The notes under the pieces: generated by a model
Told to the model about the DNA's origin: nothing
What the model saw: only the letters and a program-made list of their open reading frames with translations
Database searches by the model: none
Program-made: the position numbers and the translations under genes
Part shown: in pieces, positions 1-11,850 of the stretch
How the letters are laid out: each line of letters starts with the position of its first letter
How positions within the stretch are numbered: position 1 is the stretch's first letter
DNA from: Purshia tridentata
Taxonomy: Eukaryota > Streptophyta > Magnoliopsida > Rosales > Rosaceae
Length of the DNA stretch: 64,000 nucleotides
Assembly: GCA_003254885.1 (NCBI GenBank)
Contig: QANT01001786.1
Coordinates: 1 to 64,000 of the forward strand
Direction: 5' to 3'

Positions 1-1549
1 AAAATATTTGGGTTTTCATATGTATATATAGGAATGTGTACTGTGTATTCATATATAAGAACATGTGTGGCACAACGCTCTTGCCATGTGCAAGCAAAGA
101 CTCGCGCAACAACTCTGAGCTTGTCCTAAGAGACAAGTACTGGCTCACATTAGTAGTCGGTGTGAATTCCCCCAAAAGATGAATACAACACACAAACGCA
201 CCGCACCAAACAAAAGATGAATAACAAATTATTTAGTAGAGTATTGTTATTCATATGAATAAATGAATTAAAGGAAACTGGTTTTGACTATAGCTATCAT
301 TTGTAACTTGTAAGAAAAAGGTGTGCGATGTTGGTTTTCGGTTTCCCATAGCTTTTGAAAACATATACTTACCATGAATTGGGCCACAAGGCATAATTTC
401 AACTAAGTATAATCTAAAATATTCATCTTGATTATAAACATATAAAAATTTAAAAGATCAACATAACCTAATCACGCCCCTATATATTTTACTTGGAAAC
501 CTCTATGAAATTGATAAAATAAAAGGGTTGATGAAGAATATAAACCTTAATTAATGAAACCGTTAACAATCAATAATCAGATTTTTCTGTAAATAATATT
601 CACCTTCACGTTGTTGGAATTATATCAGTCTGTATCAAGTTGAAGAAGTGTGGGGGCCGGACTGACTGGCGGTTGAGACATTGTTGTCTTGACTAAACAA
701 TCAAACATGAGTTTGGTTGTTGATGGCTTCATGCCTTTAATTCAATGAAACTTTGGGTATCCAAAGAACAAGCTCGGGTGTTCATATTACTTAGCTACTG
801 CTACAAGCCTACAAGCCTACAAGCCTATCACCAAGCTAAAACTAAGGAAACCTAATGTGACCCAAGCCCAGTTGCAAGGTGATCATGGAATCTAGATTCC
901 AAAATCGTGAAGGCCCGTACAAAAAACGCAACCCTAGCGAGGAACAGCCCGAGTTCTAGTAAGTAATCCCAATTAAAGTAAGCAGTGACAGGGCAACTGT
1001 GCTTTGATCTTGGTAAATGCTTCTTTCTCCATAAGGTGCTGATTCAATCACCATTACTTGCTAAGAGAAAAGAGATGCACATATTAGTATGCCCTATAAC
1101 TTTGTTTGCTTAATTATGGGACTATCTGTTTCCATGGATACGTAGATCTTCTCTCTAACTGCTCTCTTGGTTTTGAAGGTGATAGAGAAGTGTTTAAAAA
1201 TACAGCTGAGAGCTGCGAGAGGAGAATCAGCAGAGCAGATGCTAATGAAGTTAGTTAGGTAAGTAACACTGTAACACTGTAACAGGCAGGGGTCTTAATA
1301 TATTTTATGATATTAACAAGAACTTCCTCAGACCTTTAGCACAATTGTGTGCATATGTCCTGCATTGTACAAAACCACATGGTAAGCTACTCTAATTGCG
1401 TGTTTAGTCATAAAGTAGCACAAATATTATACATGTACAAAGAAATTTCAGTAGCTGTAGCATTATCCATGTTATGACAAAACACTTGTGATTCTTTAGC
1501 ATTGGCTATACCTTGCTGTATGTTTTGCATGACAGGGCTAGCTGCAAGG
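1..1549. other. Intergenic, left edge
   Basis: I see no protein-coding gene here. The longest open frames lack family resemblance or splice support. An ACAAGCCT octamer is repeated three times near 810-835. Because the MIR399 hairpin lies just to the right and is read leftwards, part of this stretch probably belongs to the 3' portion of its primary transcript. That is inference only. Confidence 0.5.
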
Positions 1550-1702
1550 TTTGTTGATTAAGCTAATGCAATCGTAGGGCAACTCTCCTTTGGCAAGTCA
1601 ATGGGAAGTGATGACTGGAAATTAACCTTGCTATTATGTTCCACCAGTCACCAGTGCCTGCCAATAGAGAGGAGCCCTATGAATACTTTGCTTATTTCAC
1701 AA
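1550..1702 (-). ncRNA. MIR399: MIR399 microRNA precursor
   Basis: Read on the minus strand, 1595-1575 spells a mature miR399 (21 nt, beginning TGCCAAAGGAGAGTTGC and ending CCTA). The 5' arm at 1677-1657 gives a canonical miR399* (beginning GGGCTCCTCTCTATTGG). The two arms pair with few mismatches, and the apical part folds again (GTGATGACTGG at about 1609-1619 against CCAGTCAC at 1644-1651). The basal stem continues outwards between about 1555-1574 and 1678-1700. Known biology: miR399 is induced by phosphate starvation and silences PHO2/UBC24 by pairing with its 5' UTR. The mature guide is on the 3' arm, as is usual for this family. Precursor ends are approximate. The plus strand also folds, but its arms would give atypical guides, so minus is the transcribed strand. 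A TATA box and two PHR1-type sites lie upstream. Confidence 0.9.
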
Positions 1703-1760
1703 GTACTTCTTCTAGCTGCTGCTTCTTGGATTCAGTTCATGGTGGCCCTGCACAAGCTAG

Positions 1761-1770
1761 CTATATATAA
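1761..1770 (-). promoter_or_regulatory. TATA box of MIR399
   Basis: The minus strand reads TTATATATAG, about 60 bp upstream of the base of the hairpin. That would place transcription start near 1735, leaving a short leader before the precursor, a common arrangement for MIR399 genes. The motif is nearly symmetrical, so direction is taken from the hairpin. Confidence 0.55.
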
Positions 1771-1825
1771 GCACTCAAGAGAGTCAAGGCTACGAGGGAT
1801 GGAATAAACCAAGTAAGTAGTAAAG

Positions 1826-1833
1826 GGATATCC
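1826..1833 (-). promoter_or_regulatory. P1BS (PHR1-binding) site
   Basis: GGATATCC fits the palindromic PHR1 consensus GNATATNC. It lies about 60 bp upstream of the putative TATA box and about 150 bp upstream of the MIR399 foldback. PHR1-type MYB-CC factors activate MIR399 genes under phosphate starvation through this element. Position supports function, but the motif alone is short. Confidence 0.6.
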
Positions 1834-2066
1834 AAAGGATTATGCTGTGAACATTTTCAAGGAGCTACTTTTTCAGGGGTTTTATTGGGGCCAAGGACAG
1901 GGGTCATTCTCTGTTGCTATAGATTTTTCTTGATCTCCTCCTTATCTGAGATTCGTCCACTCTCCATGTCCATGCTCTGAAGCTGAAAGCAGGAAAAAAA
2001 GTTGATGAAAGGAGATGCCTTCACATATTATAATGGGCTCAGAATTGAGAAAAATAAGGGCACACA

Positions 2067-2074
2067 GCATATAC
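2067..2074 (-). promoter_or_regulatory. Second P1BS-like site
   Basis: GCATATAC matches GNATATNC and lies about 300 bp upstream of the MIR399 TATA box. A second copy within 500 bp strengthens the case for PHR1 control, although AT-rich DNA yields such matches by chance every few kilobases. Confidence 0.4.
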
Positions 2075-2940
2075 TCATGCTATTCCTTTCCCCTTTTTTT
2101 TTTGTTGCTTTCAATGTTGGCTTTTTGGTGCTTCTATATATAACAGAGTAAAATTTGGGTGGAGAACTGATGACTAATTAAAATTTGACACTTGGTGAAG
2201 AGATAGAGAGGAGGTTAAGTGTTTACTCTCCATGGTCACATGACTGAGAGTTTTCCACCGAAATTTTTCTCAATATGACAAAGGTTTTGTGTGTAATTTT
2301 GTTTTTTCGTGTATTTTTCTAAATACAAAATGGTCTCACGGACTTTTATAATGAACCATCAGTATTATTAGAATGTCCAAAGTAATTGACTTTGCATTTG
2401 CTGCACTACTAGCTTGTGTTCATTTCAGTCTTGCTGACAATGACTTTCACCATATCTTTCTTACCATGCCATGATTAATAATGCGCAATGCCTCATTCCT
2501 TTATTTGGTAATTATTGTTCACATCTTCCTTTTACACATCATATCATGTAAGCAAAATGATCACAACTAAAGAAAAATAAGGCCAAGCAGATCGAGACAG
2601 GTCATATATCGACTTCACCAAGTTAGAGCAATGCATGTGCTCAAGTTGACTAGTGCTATACCAACCCCTGTTTATTCATCTCGCATTATTCATTATTTTT
2701 AGGACAAGGTTTAATTCAGTCGCACCGTTACCTGAAAATCATATGGAAAAGTCATGATCGAATGAATATATATATATACAAAGCTTTCTCCTCGGTTAAT
2801 TAAATATGATCACATCAACTATATGGAGTTGGAAGTCACATTATGACATCAACTCGTAAGTTCTACACAATATTTAACTGTCTCATACATAGAAATGTAT
2901 TTCAAGTCATTGACTTTATGTATGGAAAATCAAAGTCAGA
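2075..2940. other. Intergenic, MIR399 distal promoter / GMC gene 3' flank
   Basis: No gene is visible. The stretch holds the distal MIR399 upstream region and, towards 2,940, the 3' flank of the leftward GMC oxidoreductase gene. Confidence 0.5.
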
Positions 2941-5289
2941 TCAATTTTTCTTTTTTGACGGTCCACGGGATACTCTCCCATTCAGAATCCTATCTCCCAT
3001 GTACCTGAACCACACAAGAAACAAAATTAGAGTTAATATATGCAGCCAAATAGGAGAAGTCATTAATTGTAAATATATACTTAATTAATTACCTTCCAAG
3101 CATCATTACAGTAGCTTGAGGATTAGTCCCTGGGGAGCGATAAAACGTTGACCCATCAATGACCCTAAGCGAATCAACCCCAAGTACCCTGTATTCTTTA
3201 TCAACAACCCTACCAACTTGACAACCTCCATGGTAGTGCCATATTGTCATCACAGTGTCTTTGCAAAATTGTTCCAATGAAATTGTGGCATTAAAATGCT
3301 TTCTCCTCATGTTCACGGGTAAAGTCAGCATCAGGTCAATAAGAGCTTCGACAGGCATGTTTCGATAACGGAACTTTGAATAGGCCCTTGAGTTGACAAC
3401 GCTTATAACGGTTCTCATGCCCTCAATGCACTTCCTTAGGTCCTCTGGTTCTTTGAAGTAGTTAAAGGTGACAAAGGGGTTGTCACAAGGATTTGTGTTT
3501 CGGAGCTCAAGATGCCCTGTGGAGAGTGGACCCATGATTTTTTCAAGTATCACTCCGGCTCTAAGAGTTGTGTTCACAACTGCGTTTATGGTATGAGCAG
3601 CTCTGGCCATGGCTTCTCGTGGAACTCTCATAGGCTGGTTATCACTCTGCAAATGTAAAGCAAATCATCTAAGTAGGCATTTCGATCTTTACTACATGTG
3701 AGTCTGTCACACTGTGAATTGGGCCAGGCCCAATTGAAAGCCTGTCCATGATACAGCCCAAAAATGCATTATACTGGCAGATAAGAATGAGAGAAGTAGT
3801 ACCTGACTCAATAACCGCTCCAATTTATTGGAAAGCCTTTGAGCTAAAGGATAAGGAAGGGTCAAGCCGCTAGCTCCTTCAATGTAGCTTTCAAACTTTG
3901 TGATGCCCACAACTTGGACTAGGGAGACCTCAACTGGCAGAGGTGAGGGAATGAGGAGACAATTCATTGGATTATCAGCCATCCCTTGACCCACCATGGG
4001 ATGGTCCACCACCACCTTGATACCGTGGGCTCGGAGATGGTATGCCGGCCCCACACCACTTAACATCAACAACTGTGGGCTACCGATTGCCCCAGCGCTT
4101 AGAATTATCTCATTCTTGGAGTTCTTATTCTTTAAGTATACTTGGTGCCTCACTCCATGTGCATCTGTATAGATCACACCATAAGCTTGTGGTCTTGTTC
4201 TATCTGCAACATTATATGTCAGATATGTGTTACACATACAATATTCTATAGATCATCAAAATTAACTAATTTAATTTTGTTAATTTTGAAACCAATATAT
4301 GCTACCTTGCTAGCTAAATAGTAAACCCTAATTACCACTTACCAGGAACATGTCTAAACAAGATTTTGTGCACAGTAGCATGCAAATAAACATGGATCCT
4401 TCTTGGATCAGCATACCGAAGCAAATCTGCAGCAGTGTGTCTGTGACCCTCTGCATCAAAAATAGTCCCTCCAACTTTAGTCCCATACAAATGGTTAAAG
4501 GTGAACCCATTGTACGGCAACACTCCCACTTCCACCAAACCATCTTTGAACGCGCTCTCCCACTCCTTTAATGGCGGCCGGAAGGCCACCACTTTCTCAA
4601 CCCAGTCATAAGACTGGTTCACCATTTTCTGGTTCCAACCCACTTCCCGAACGTAGTGCGTGCTGGCACGCGTGTAGAAGCCTGCATTCAAGGCCGAACC
4701 ACCCCCCAGCACGCGTGCCCGGGCATTGTACACGCCGTCTTCGGAGACAAAGTGCTGTGCTGGGGATGTGGGAGAGGTGTCTAGAAGAAGGGAGGCGAAA
4801 TTGCCGATGTTGTTGACGTTTGGGTTGCCATAGGGCGAGCCGCCACGTTCGAGGACCAAAACGGTGGAGCCGTGAGAGAGAGTGGCGGCTAGAGGACACC
4901 CGGCGGTTCCGCCGCCAATGATTATGTAGTCGTAGTAAATCACTGCTGGAGCTGATGTTGCTTCTTTTACAAATCTGTAGTCTATAAACATATATATGTA
5001 AATCAGATATAAAAAACATATAATATCATTATAACTTCATTTTCTAGCAGTCTCACGATGAAGAACACTTTTTTTTTTTTTTTTTTTTAAATCNTTTTTT
5101 TTCTTAAATCATGCATTTTCTAACTAGTTGGGCTAAAGTAATTCATTCATTTAAATTTCAGTGACCTCCAGACATGTCATATATATAATTCATACCTTTC
5201 TGTGAATAACAGAATCGAGGATGAAAGAAGAAAATTCCAGCAAGAAAAGCTCCAAGGAATCTGCAGCACCACAATGATCCGAAACCCAT
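2941..5289 (-). CDS. HOTHEAD / mandelonitrile-lyase-like GMC oxidoreductase
   Basis: Five exons: 5289-5196, 4981-4343, 4203-3803, 3646-3093 and 3004-2941 (583 aa). A hydrophobic signal peptide ends near residue 28. The FAD-binding GGGTAG motif is at 54-59, followed by the LVLERGG strand; the first GMC signature (RVLGGGSALN) is near 125 and the second (GAIGSPQ) at 282-288. The catalytic HYHGGC (His515, His517) and NPQAT (Asn553) are intact, so the enzyme should bind FAD and act in the secretory pathway or cell wall. The family includes HOTHEAD (long-chain omega-hydroxy fatty acid oxidation, cuticle) and (R)-mandelonitrile lyases of Prunus. The sequence around SALNAGFY and IWHYHGGC looks closer to HOTHEAD. 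The substrate cannot be read from the sequence. The last exon is short and easily missed: without its splice the protein would stop 20 residues early, right after MMLGR. Confidence 0.9.
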
Positions 5290-8200
5290 TATTTCTAATT
5301 TAATTTCCCCACAGCTAAAAAACAAGTAGTATATTAATTCTGCAATATATGTATGTATCTGTGTGTTGTTCGATCAAATTGACCAAAAACCAGCTGATTA
5401 CTGTTCTTTAAATAAGGTAGCCTAAACCCTAAGGTATCGGGGCCTAGCTAGCTAACGTTCTTTATGCATGTACGAAAAAAGAAACCTAGCTAACTTTGCT
5501 TATGCTTTTCTGATAGAGATCATTGATAGAATACTTCTTGTTCAACAACATTAATTTTCACCCACTCATGTAAAGATGATACAATGTCCTTAATTCAACT
5601 TTGATACTTAATTTGCACCATATATGTCATAGACTCATAGTTTTCTCGGATATCGCTTGCACTTCCTTACCTGAACAGAAGAGCTGATCGATCTTGACAG
5701 ACTCTCAAACCGTCCAATATATTCTCATAGCCATTTATGGCCCATGAAGAACTATATATATCATTATTTTTTAAGGAAAATTAAAAGGCGTCACGTAATT
5801 AAAAAAATTGACATGATATTAATGGTATGCATAGTTTGGCACCTATTCATGCCTAATAAAAGCTTCAAGATTCTTGTCCACGTATACAACCGCAACTACT
5901 AAGTGGAATAATTAGTATAAAAAAGATTAAAATATTATAATAATGGAAATCTAAAATGATGTATCAATCTTACGCTTATGTCGTTTTCGATAGTAGTGGA
6001 TTATAATTATAGAGAAATTATTTATTACTACTATTCAAATTAACATTATATAGTATTAAATTATTAATGCATGTTGACAAATATATATATATATTATCCC
6101 GGATTGCCACGAAACGCTGTGGATTTCAGACTGAAGAGATGGGGATCGATGGAAGAGGCTAAAATGAGGAAAAATAACTTAATTTTGTGAAGTAGCTCAA
6201 CTGCCCATGCAACTATTAGTTGAATCAATAAATTCAAAGAATATAAATGGAGGTGTTTTTGCGCAGAGTGTAGTTTGCCTTAATTCCAGTCAAGTTCTAC
6301 TTGTGGGAAGAAAAAAATTAAGCCATCCTTGTCCGAATATAAATTAATTAATTTTAATTAGGACGCTGAATTTGATTGAGTTATTATATATATATCTTAC
6401 ACTTGCATGCATATGGGCTTAATTAAAGTCACAGTTCAGACCAAAAACAAAACGTCACAATTGGGCATGGAAGTCATCCTGATATCAGTAATTCAAATTA
6501 AGTTTTTTTTTTTTAAATTTATAATAAATCATCATAAATGTTCATTGACTCTTAATTGGCATTTACGCTAAAGGTTTGTCTTTTAAAGTATGCTTATCAA
6601 CCAAGAAAATAAGCTAAAGGTTTGGACTTGGATTGCGCCGTGTTCAAAATTGATAATGGGCTTGTCTCATTCTAATCCCCATCGTATTTTGGGCCTTAGC
6701 CCAGTGTTCATGGCTAACAGAAGGATGCCGTTGATGTCCAACACCCAACCACACTCAAATTTTTTAATTTTTAATTTTTTTATTTCGTTGCGTAGCTAGC
6801 TAGTCAACTTTATCCATATTATATAATATATCGGAATGGAGTGTACTTAGAAGTTTCAACAACATATATAACACGTCTTTGGTATTATTTGGATTAGACC
6901 ATCAAACATATAACATGTCACCTACCTAAAGTGGATAAGAGATAACAAAATCATGTACACCCTACCCAAATAAAAGCGGATTATTCGGCATGGTCCATAA
7001 TCAGTCCACGTTTAGCATGATGCATGTTCTATGCTCCACGCGAGGTAGTAATTAGCCCAAGACTAAATTTCGAAAGAAAACAAAAGAAAATTATTTGAGA
7101 GTATTGATCAGCTTTAAGTAAGATCATCTAACACGTACATGCATGAAATGATAAATAAATAAATCGAATTAACATTTGACAGCATTTACAAGAATTGTCA
7201 ACCCTGATAATAACGTTAAGAGGTATCTACTCTCTAGGCCTACGGTTCAACTTTAATGCATTGATGATGATTCACATCTATGCCTTTAATTTCATTATTG
7301 CGTAATTAAAACAAAATTTAAAGAAAAGATCAAGAAAGAAAGAAATATATGTTTCACAAATCGCATGGTGAAATAGTCCAATCAAATTCTCAAAGTTATG
7401 ACATAATTTTTTTAAAAAACATTTATGATATAATTGATAGGAAGAAAGAAAAAAATTTTAGGTCTCGGCTAGCTTCTTCCAATAATTTCCATGACATATA
7501 GATTATAGAACTTACAAAGATAAATAATAATGGCTTAACTTTGTAAAACAAAAAGCATACTGGAAAACATGTAATTATCAACACGTAATTAATTAAATGA
7601 AAACATTTAATTAATTAGATATGAAATTATTTTTTATATGTCGTCAAAAAGGTTGAATTCTTAATTTCATGGTAGTTGGTTGAGACAAAAGCTGATGCCG
7701 TTCTTGTCTGCCCAACTGCATGTCATACTAATTTCCGTTGTTAATTTAATTTTGTTTTTAATTTTTAGATAAAATTATATTATAATTTCTTTTGTAAATT
7801 TGTTCTTTCTTCTCCAAAAGATTACCTCTTCCAAATACAAATGGCCAAGAGAAACTGAAAAAATGAACTGAAAGAAAACAAAAGGTCATTAATTAATTTA
7901 TCATACTCATGTTTTAATTACATTGAATTATCTGATTATATTCAGATTTTTCAGACGAGATTTGCTTATTAATGAATTAAATATGCTGAGAAAAGCCATG
8001 GAAAAGCCAAACTGCATTAACATATCAACTTATTATCAAGCATATATATATGCAAAAGAATAAAAGTAATTAAATACAAAGAGTTTCAATTTCATTGATA
8101 TATATTTCATTCTTTGATGATAGTATACAAAGCTAGCCAGGGGTCATAGATAGCCCTCTTAACATTCAGCCGTGAATCCAAAACAAACAAAAAAAGAGTG

Positions 8201-8426
8201 TTTGTTTATTTGAAAATTACAAAGAAATTAAAAGGTTCCTAAGTAAATTTGGTCTCTGTCCTATGAAATTATAAAATTGATGATTCTGTATATGTTACAA
8301 CATACAAGCTACTTCTGGGTTCTGACCCAATATAAAACCAAAACAAAAACATACAAACTGCTATTGCTTTAAAACTACTACTACTAAATTGCTACAACTC
8401 TCAAATTGAAAGCTTTATATATAATT
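5290..8426. other. Intergenic, 3.1 kb AT-rich
   Basis: The stretch contains the promoter of the leftward GMC gene (TATTTAAAG-like box near 5408-5416 on the minus strand) and the 3' flank of the LysM gene. A T-run with one N occurs at about 5,070-5,102. No open frame here shows family motifs, and I see no transposon domain or structured RNA. Confidence 0.5.
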
Positions 8427-8762
8427 CTATGTTCTGGAAGGAGTGATCTTGATGACGAGTCCGGGGAAGACATCATCCGGGTCGTGGATATGCGGGTTGC
8501 GCTCCACAATAAACGGGTCGCCGCACTTGTCGCTGATGGTGTGAAGGGTCTCGCCCTCTCCGACCACGTAGATTTCATCGCAGGGCCGGCCGTTCAAGAA
8601 CCGGTTCCCTCGAACCGGGTCATCAGCTGACGTCTCAGAATTATTCTCTCTGATCGAAGCCAACAGGATTAAGGCCAACAGGACTGTGGCACAGTACCAC
8701 GAGGATGCATCAGCCATAGGTATCGACACTTTTAAGGTTTTCAGTGAGACATAGAAAGCCAT
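8427..8762 (-). CDS. Small secreted LysM-domain protein
   Basis: Single exon, 111 aa from the first ATG. A second in-frame ATG at 8717 gives 96 aa and places the hydrophobic stretch YCATVLLALILLASI right at the N terminus as a clean signal peptide, so either start is possible and the second may be the working one. After a short spacer comes one LysM module of about 45 residues, beginning CDEIYVVGEGETLHTI and ending FPGLVIKITP. Known biology: LysM modules bind N-acetylglucosamine polymers such as chitin or peptidoglycan. This short plant subfamily (single LysM, no kinase, no GPI signal visible) has no settled function. A TATAAATA box on the minus strand at 8862-8869 fits a transcription start near 8835. 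Confidence 0.85.
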   Translation of the reverse strand: MAFYVSLKTLKVSIPMADASSWYCATVLLALILLASIRENNSETSADDPVRGNRFLNGRPCDEIYVVGEGETLHTISDKCGDPFIVERNPHIHDPDDVFPGLVIKITPSRT

Positions 8763-8861
8763 ATATATGAGATCAAAACCAGAAATGAGAGATATGGGTT
8801 TTTTGGGTTGAAAGATATGAGATATGGGTTTTTGATAGTACAGAAGGAAAGTGTGAGTATG

Positions 8862-8869
8862 TATTTATA
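8862..8869 (-). promoter_or_regulatory. TATA box of the LysM gene
   Basis: The minus strand reads TATAAATA, 93 bp upstream of the first ATG and 145 bp upstream of the second. Both starts would be in the transcript. The leader between TATA box and ATG holds a duplicated GAGATATGGGTTTTT stretch. Confidence 0.5.
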
Positions 8870-10576
8870 TGAAGATGAGAGGTTTTTGGTCGTTGGCGTT
8901 GGGGAGGAGTTGGGTTCAACTTCATCGTGGACTTGGCTCCTATAGTATTTGAAAGTGAATATATTGGCTAGCTACTGATTGATCAATTACTAAAAAGGAC
9001 AAGCTTAATTTATTAATTTTTTTTATTGATGATGAATTTTATTAATTAGTTTGATGGGTTTGTAGATTTTTAATTTTGGAAAGAAGGGCTATTTAGTTAC
9101 GACGGTCAGAGTAGATTTTTCAATTATGGCATGTGGATCTTGTGTTATAGTCAGAGAGGCTGCACCATATAGCCATGTTGCTATAGTAGAATTGTAGAAG
9201 GGATATACACATATGGATGTACGAATAAACTATATAGATACAAAATTACATAATATTAGACTAATTTATGTATTATAATATTAAGGACAATCAAGTATAC
9301 AATAATTAATTAGGGTTATTAGAAATTTCGGTTTGAGAAGAGAAAGATGATGGGTGTAGGTGGTGGCGGAAAATGTGGGGTTGCAAATTTGTGGTGGGGG
9401 GAAAGTGGGAAATTGCGTGAGGAAATTGAGGGCATCCCCACTCACCACCTAGAAAAACCTGCTCAACCAACGAACCTGCATGACCTATAAACAATCAAAG
9501 CTTGTGTATGACTAGAGTCTTTGACCTTTGGTTCCAAATAGGTTTTGGGAGACTTTTTGGAACTTTGAGTCCTGGCGCGTGCTCAAAATGCATGGCCTAT
9601 TGGACCAGTTGACCAATTCATTCATTCACATAATATTCGATCACACATTAATGGCAAACAGGGACCAAACTATATTATGGGTTTGGGTTGGGGTGGATAG
9701 AACAATAAAAACCACATACCATTCTCAGCGACAACCAATTAGTGTTCAAGCACATATTGGAGAGTTACAATCATCAATGTGTTAGAAAAGCTGGGAATGT
9801 TTCATGGGATCATAAAAGGGGTGGCATATACGCATTTAATCACTCGGAGGGTCCAGGTCGGTGGTGGAGTTGATGATAGATGTGGACATGGATGTCGCTA
9901 GTTACTGCATGCGCATGCATTGCATACCTATAAATAAAATGTTATGGATACTATAATTTTTTATAATCATATATGCATCACATTTTAAAAAATATATATA
10001 AGACGCATTTGTGTAAGTGGATACATATGTGTAGCATTACTCTTTTTATAGTATTTGGCATATAAAATCTTAATTAATTCTGTCTACTGCATATTTATAA
10101 TGTAATGACTTTGAATTAATGTTAGCGTCTGATGATTATAATATGGCATAAGCCGAGTTTAATAGAAAAATATTGCATGTACGGTTTGGCATATATGGTA
10201 TGCACATATATATATAATATTAATTATATAAATTTTATAGGAAAGTATAGTACTATATATAAAACAGCTAGGGTAAATTTTCCTTCCACGCTTACCCTGC
10301 TTCTCGAAGAACTTTGTGTACTAATGATGATGATGATTCTAGCCATCCAAATCGACTATATTATATATATCAACCATTGGACTGAGTCTCTCTAATTAAA
10401 ATTGGTACGTGATATTTAATTCCACGGAAATAATTAATGCTTATCAAGCCATAGTCTGATATTAAAAGGAAATTCAGAGAAAAAATTTCACATCGATCTC
10501 AATTAACAAGCTTATATATGTAATTAGTACCTCATATATACTAATTTATTTAATTATGTTAGTGTATATATATATA
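8870..10576. other. Intergenic, 1.7 kb
   Basis: AT-rich spacer between the LysM promoter and the foldback element. Open frames at 9.3-9.8 kb and 10.1-10.4 kb show no recognisable domain or codon signal, and I regard them as chance. Confidence 0.5.
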
Positions 10577-10952
10577 CAGGGAGGCTATGGTGTGGGATCC
10601 CCCTTGTGGGGCCCACACGAGTCGTTTTGTGTCGATCCGAACCGTTCATTTTTTACATCTTCATTGATAGATCATCTTTGCAAAAAATTAGCCAAATCGG
10701 AAATCATTTGTCTATCTAACTTTGATCAAACAAATGGACGAATCAAATATTTTTTATGAAACCATCCATTTGTTTGGTCAAAGTTAAATAGGCAAATGGT
10801 TTCCGATTTGGCTAATTTTTTGCAAGGATGATCTATCAATGGAGATGTAAAAAATGAACGGTTCGGATCGATACAAAAAAACTCGTGTGGGCCCCACAAG
10901 GGGGATCCCACAAACTAAAAGTTTGTGGGAATCCCACACCATAGCCTTGCTC
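10577..10952. mobile_element. Foldback MITE 1
   Basis: About 376 bp, almost wholly self-complementary. The left arm starts CAGGGAGGCTATGGTGTGGG and the right arm ends CCCACACCATAGCCTTGCTC. The arms stay paired inwards through GTGGGGCCCACACGAGT, CGATCCGAACCGTTCA and a core containing GCAAAAAATTAGCCAAATCG, meeting near 10,755. It sits inside a TA microsatellite and may have used a TA target, but the flanking repeat hides the target duplication. No coding capacity. The right arm has an extra 25-bp miniature hairpin (CCCACAAACT / AGTTTGTGGG) at about 10,906-10,930 that is missing from the left arm. The class of transposase cannot be decided. Confidence 0.85.
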
Positions 10953-11850
10953 TATATATATATATATATCTTACACATAGATGATGCACTCTCGTTATGA
11001 GATTTTTTTTTTAAGTATAACTGTAACACCACATGATCGACATGTATGCTAATATTTAGCCACTTTAAGTCATACAAACTTTGCAAACAGATTTCGTGCT
11101 GACTAAGCACATGCCATTAGCCAAAAGATGGAGGGATAATGGGTCCATTTCTGATACAAAAAGTTATTAATTGGTATATATAAAATATATCATTCCCTAT
11201 AATTGGCGTCATCATCCACCATTATTCAATAATAATATCTTACGCATCAGTTTCCAGTTGCAATGAATTGGTGATAGGAAGCAATATAACACATTTAAGA
11301 TATTCACTTATGACTTATCTCAAATGGTGGCCACAGTCTTAATGTCAATTATCTTGAAACATATTTCAACCACAATTTAGCACTAAACACATTTGGAAGT
11401 GACATCTGCTGATGACATCTATGATATATCATTCCTATTTTACACGACAGGATGACACAAATTTCCAATTAGCGTATAATTATTATCATTTTTTGGGGAC
11501 TAATTAAAAAAGGTGACTATAGATCATTGTCAAAGTACAATGTCATGAATAAACTAGCCGCCTTAAAAAGTAGGGCACATGAGAACAAAAGATAAGTTGA
11601 GCCCATTTTATATGGGCTCTTTGAAGATGGTAAAAGATGGAAATTTAGATACTGGAGAAAGTATTAAAATGTTTAAACCCAAGTCAAAACAAGGCCCAGC
11701 CCATATTAATCTTCTTCTTTTTTTGTTGACCCCGGAGCTCATATTATTGTTAATCCTTAGAAGAACAAATGTTGACTATGGTCACCTCGCAACTTCAATT
11801 TTTGCCTCGAATCCAATTCAAAATTCAAGCAAAAACCAACGCTTGTCCTC
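10953..11850. other. Intergenic / PPR promoter region
   Basis: No additional gene seen. The last 200-300 bp should hold the promoter and leader of the PPR gene; no clear TATA box was picked out. Confidence 0.45.

Noticed and set aside
1601-1807. 68-codon open frame on the plus strand
   Set aside because: It overlaps the MIR399 hairpin and promoter and shows no homology.
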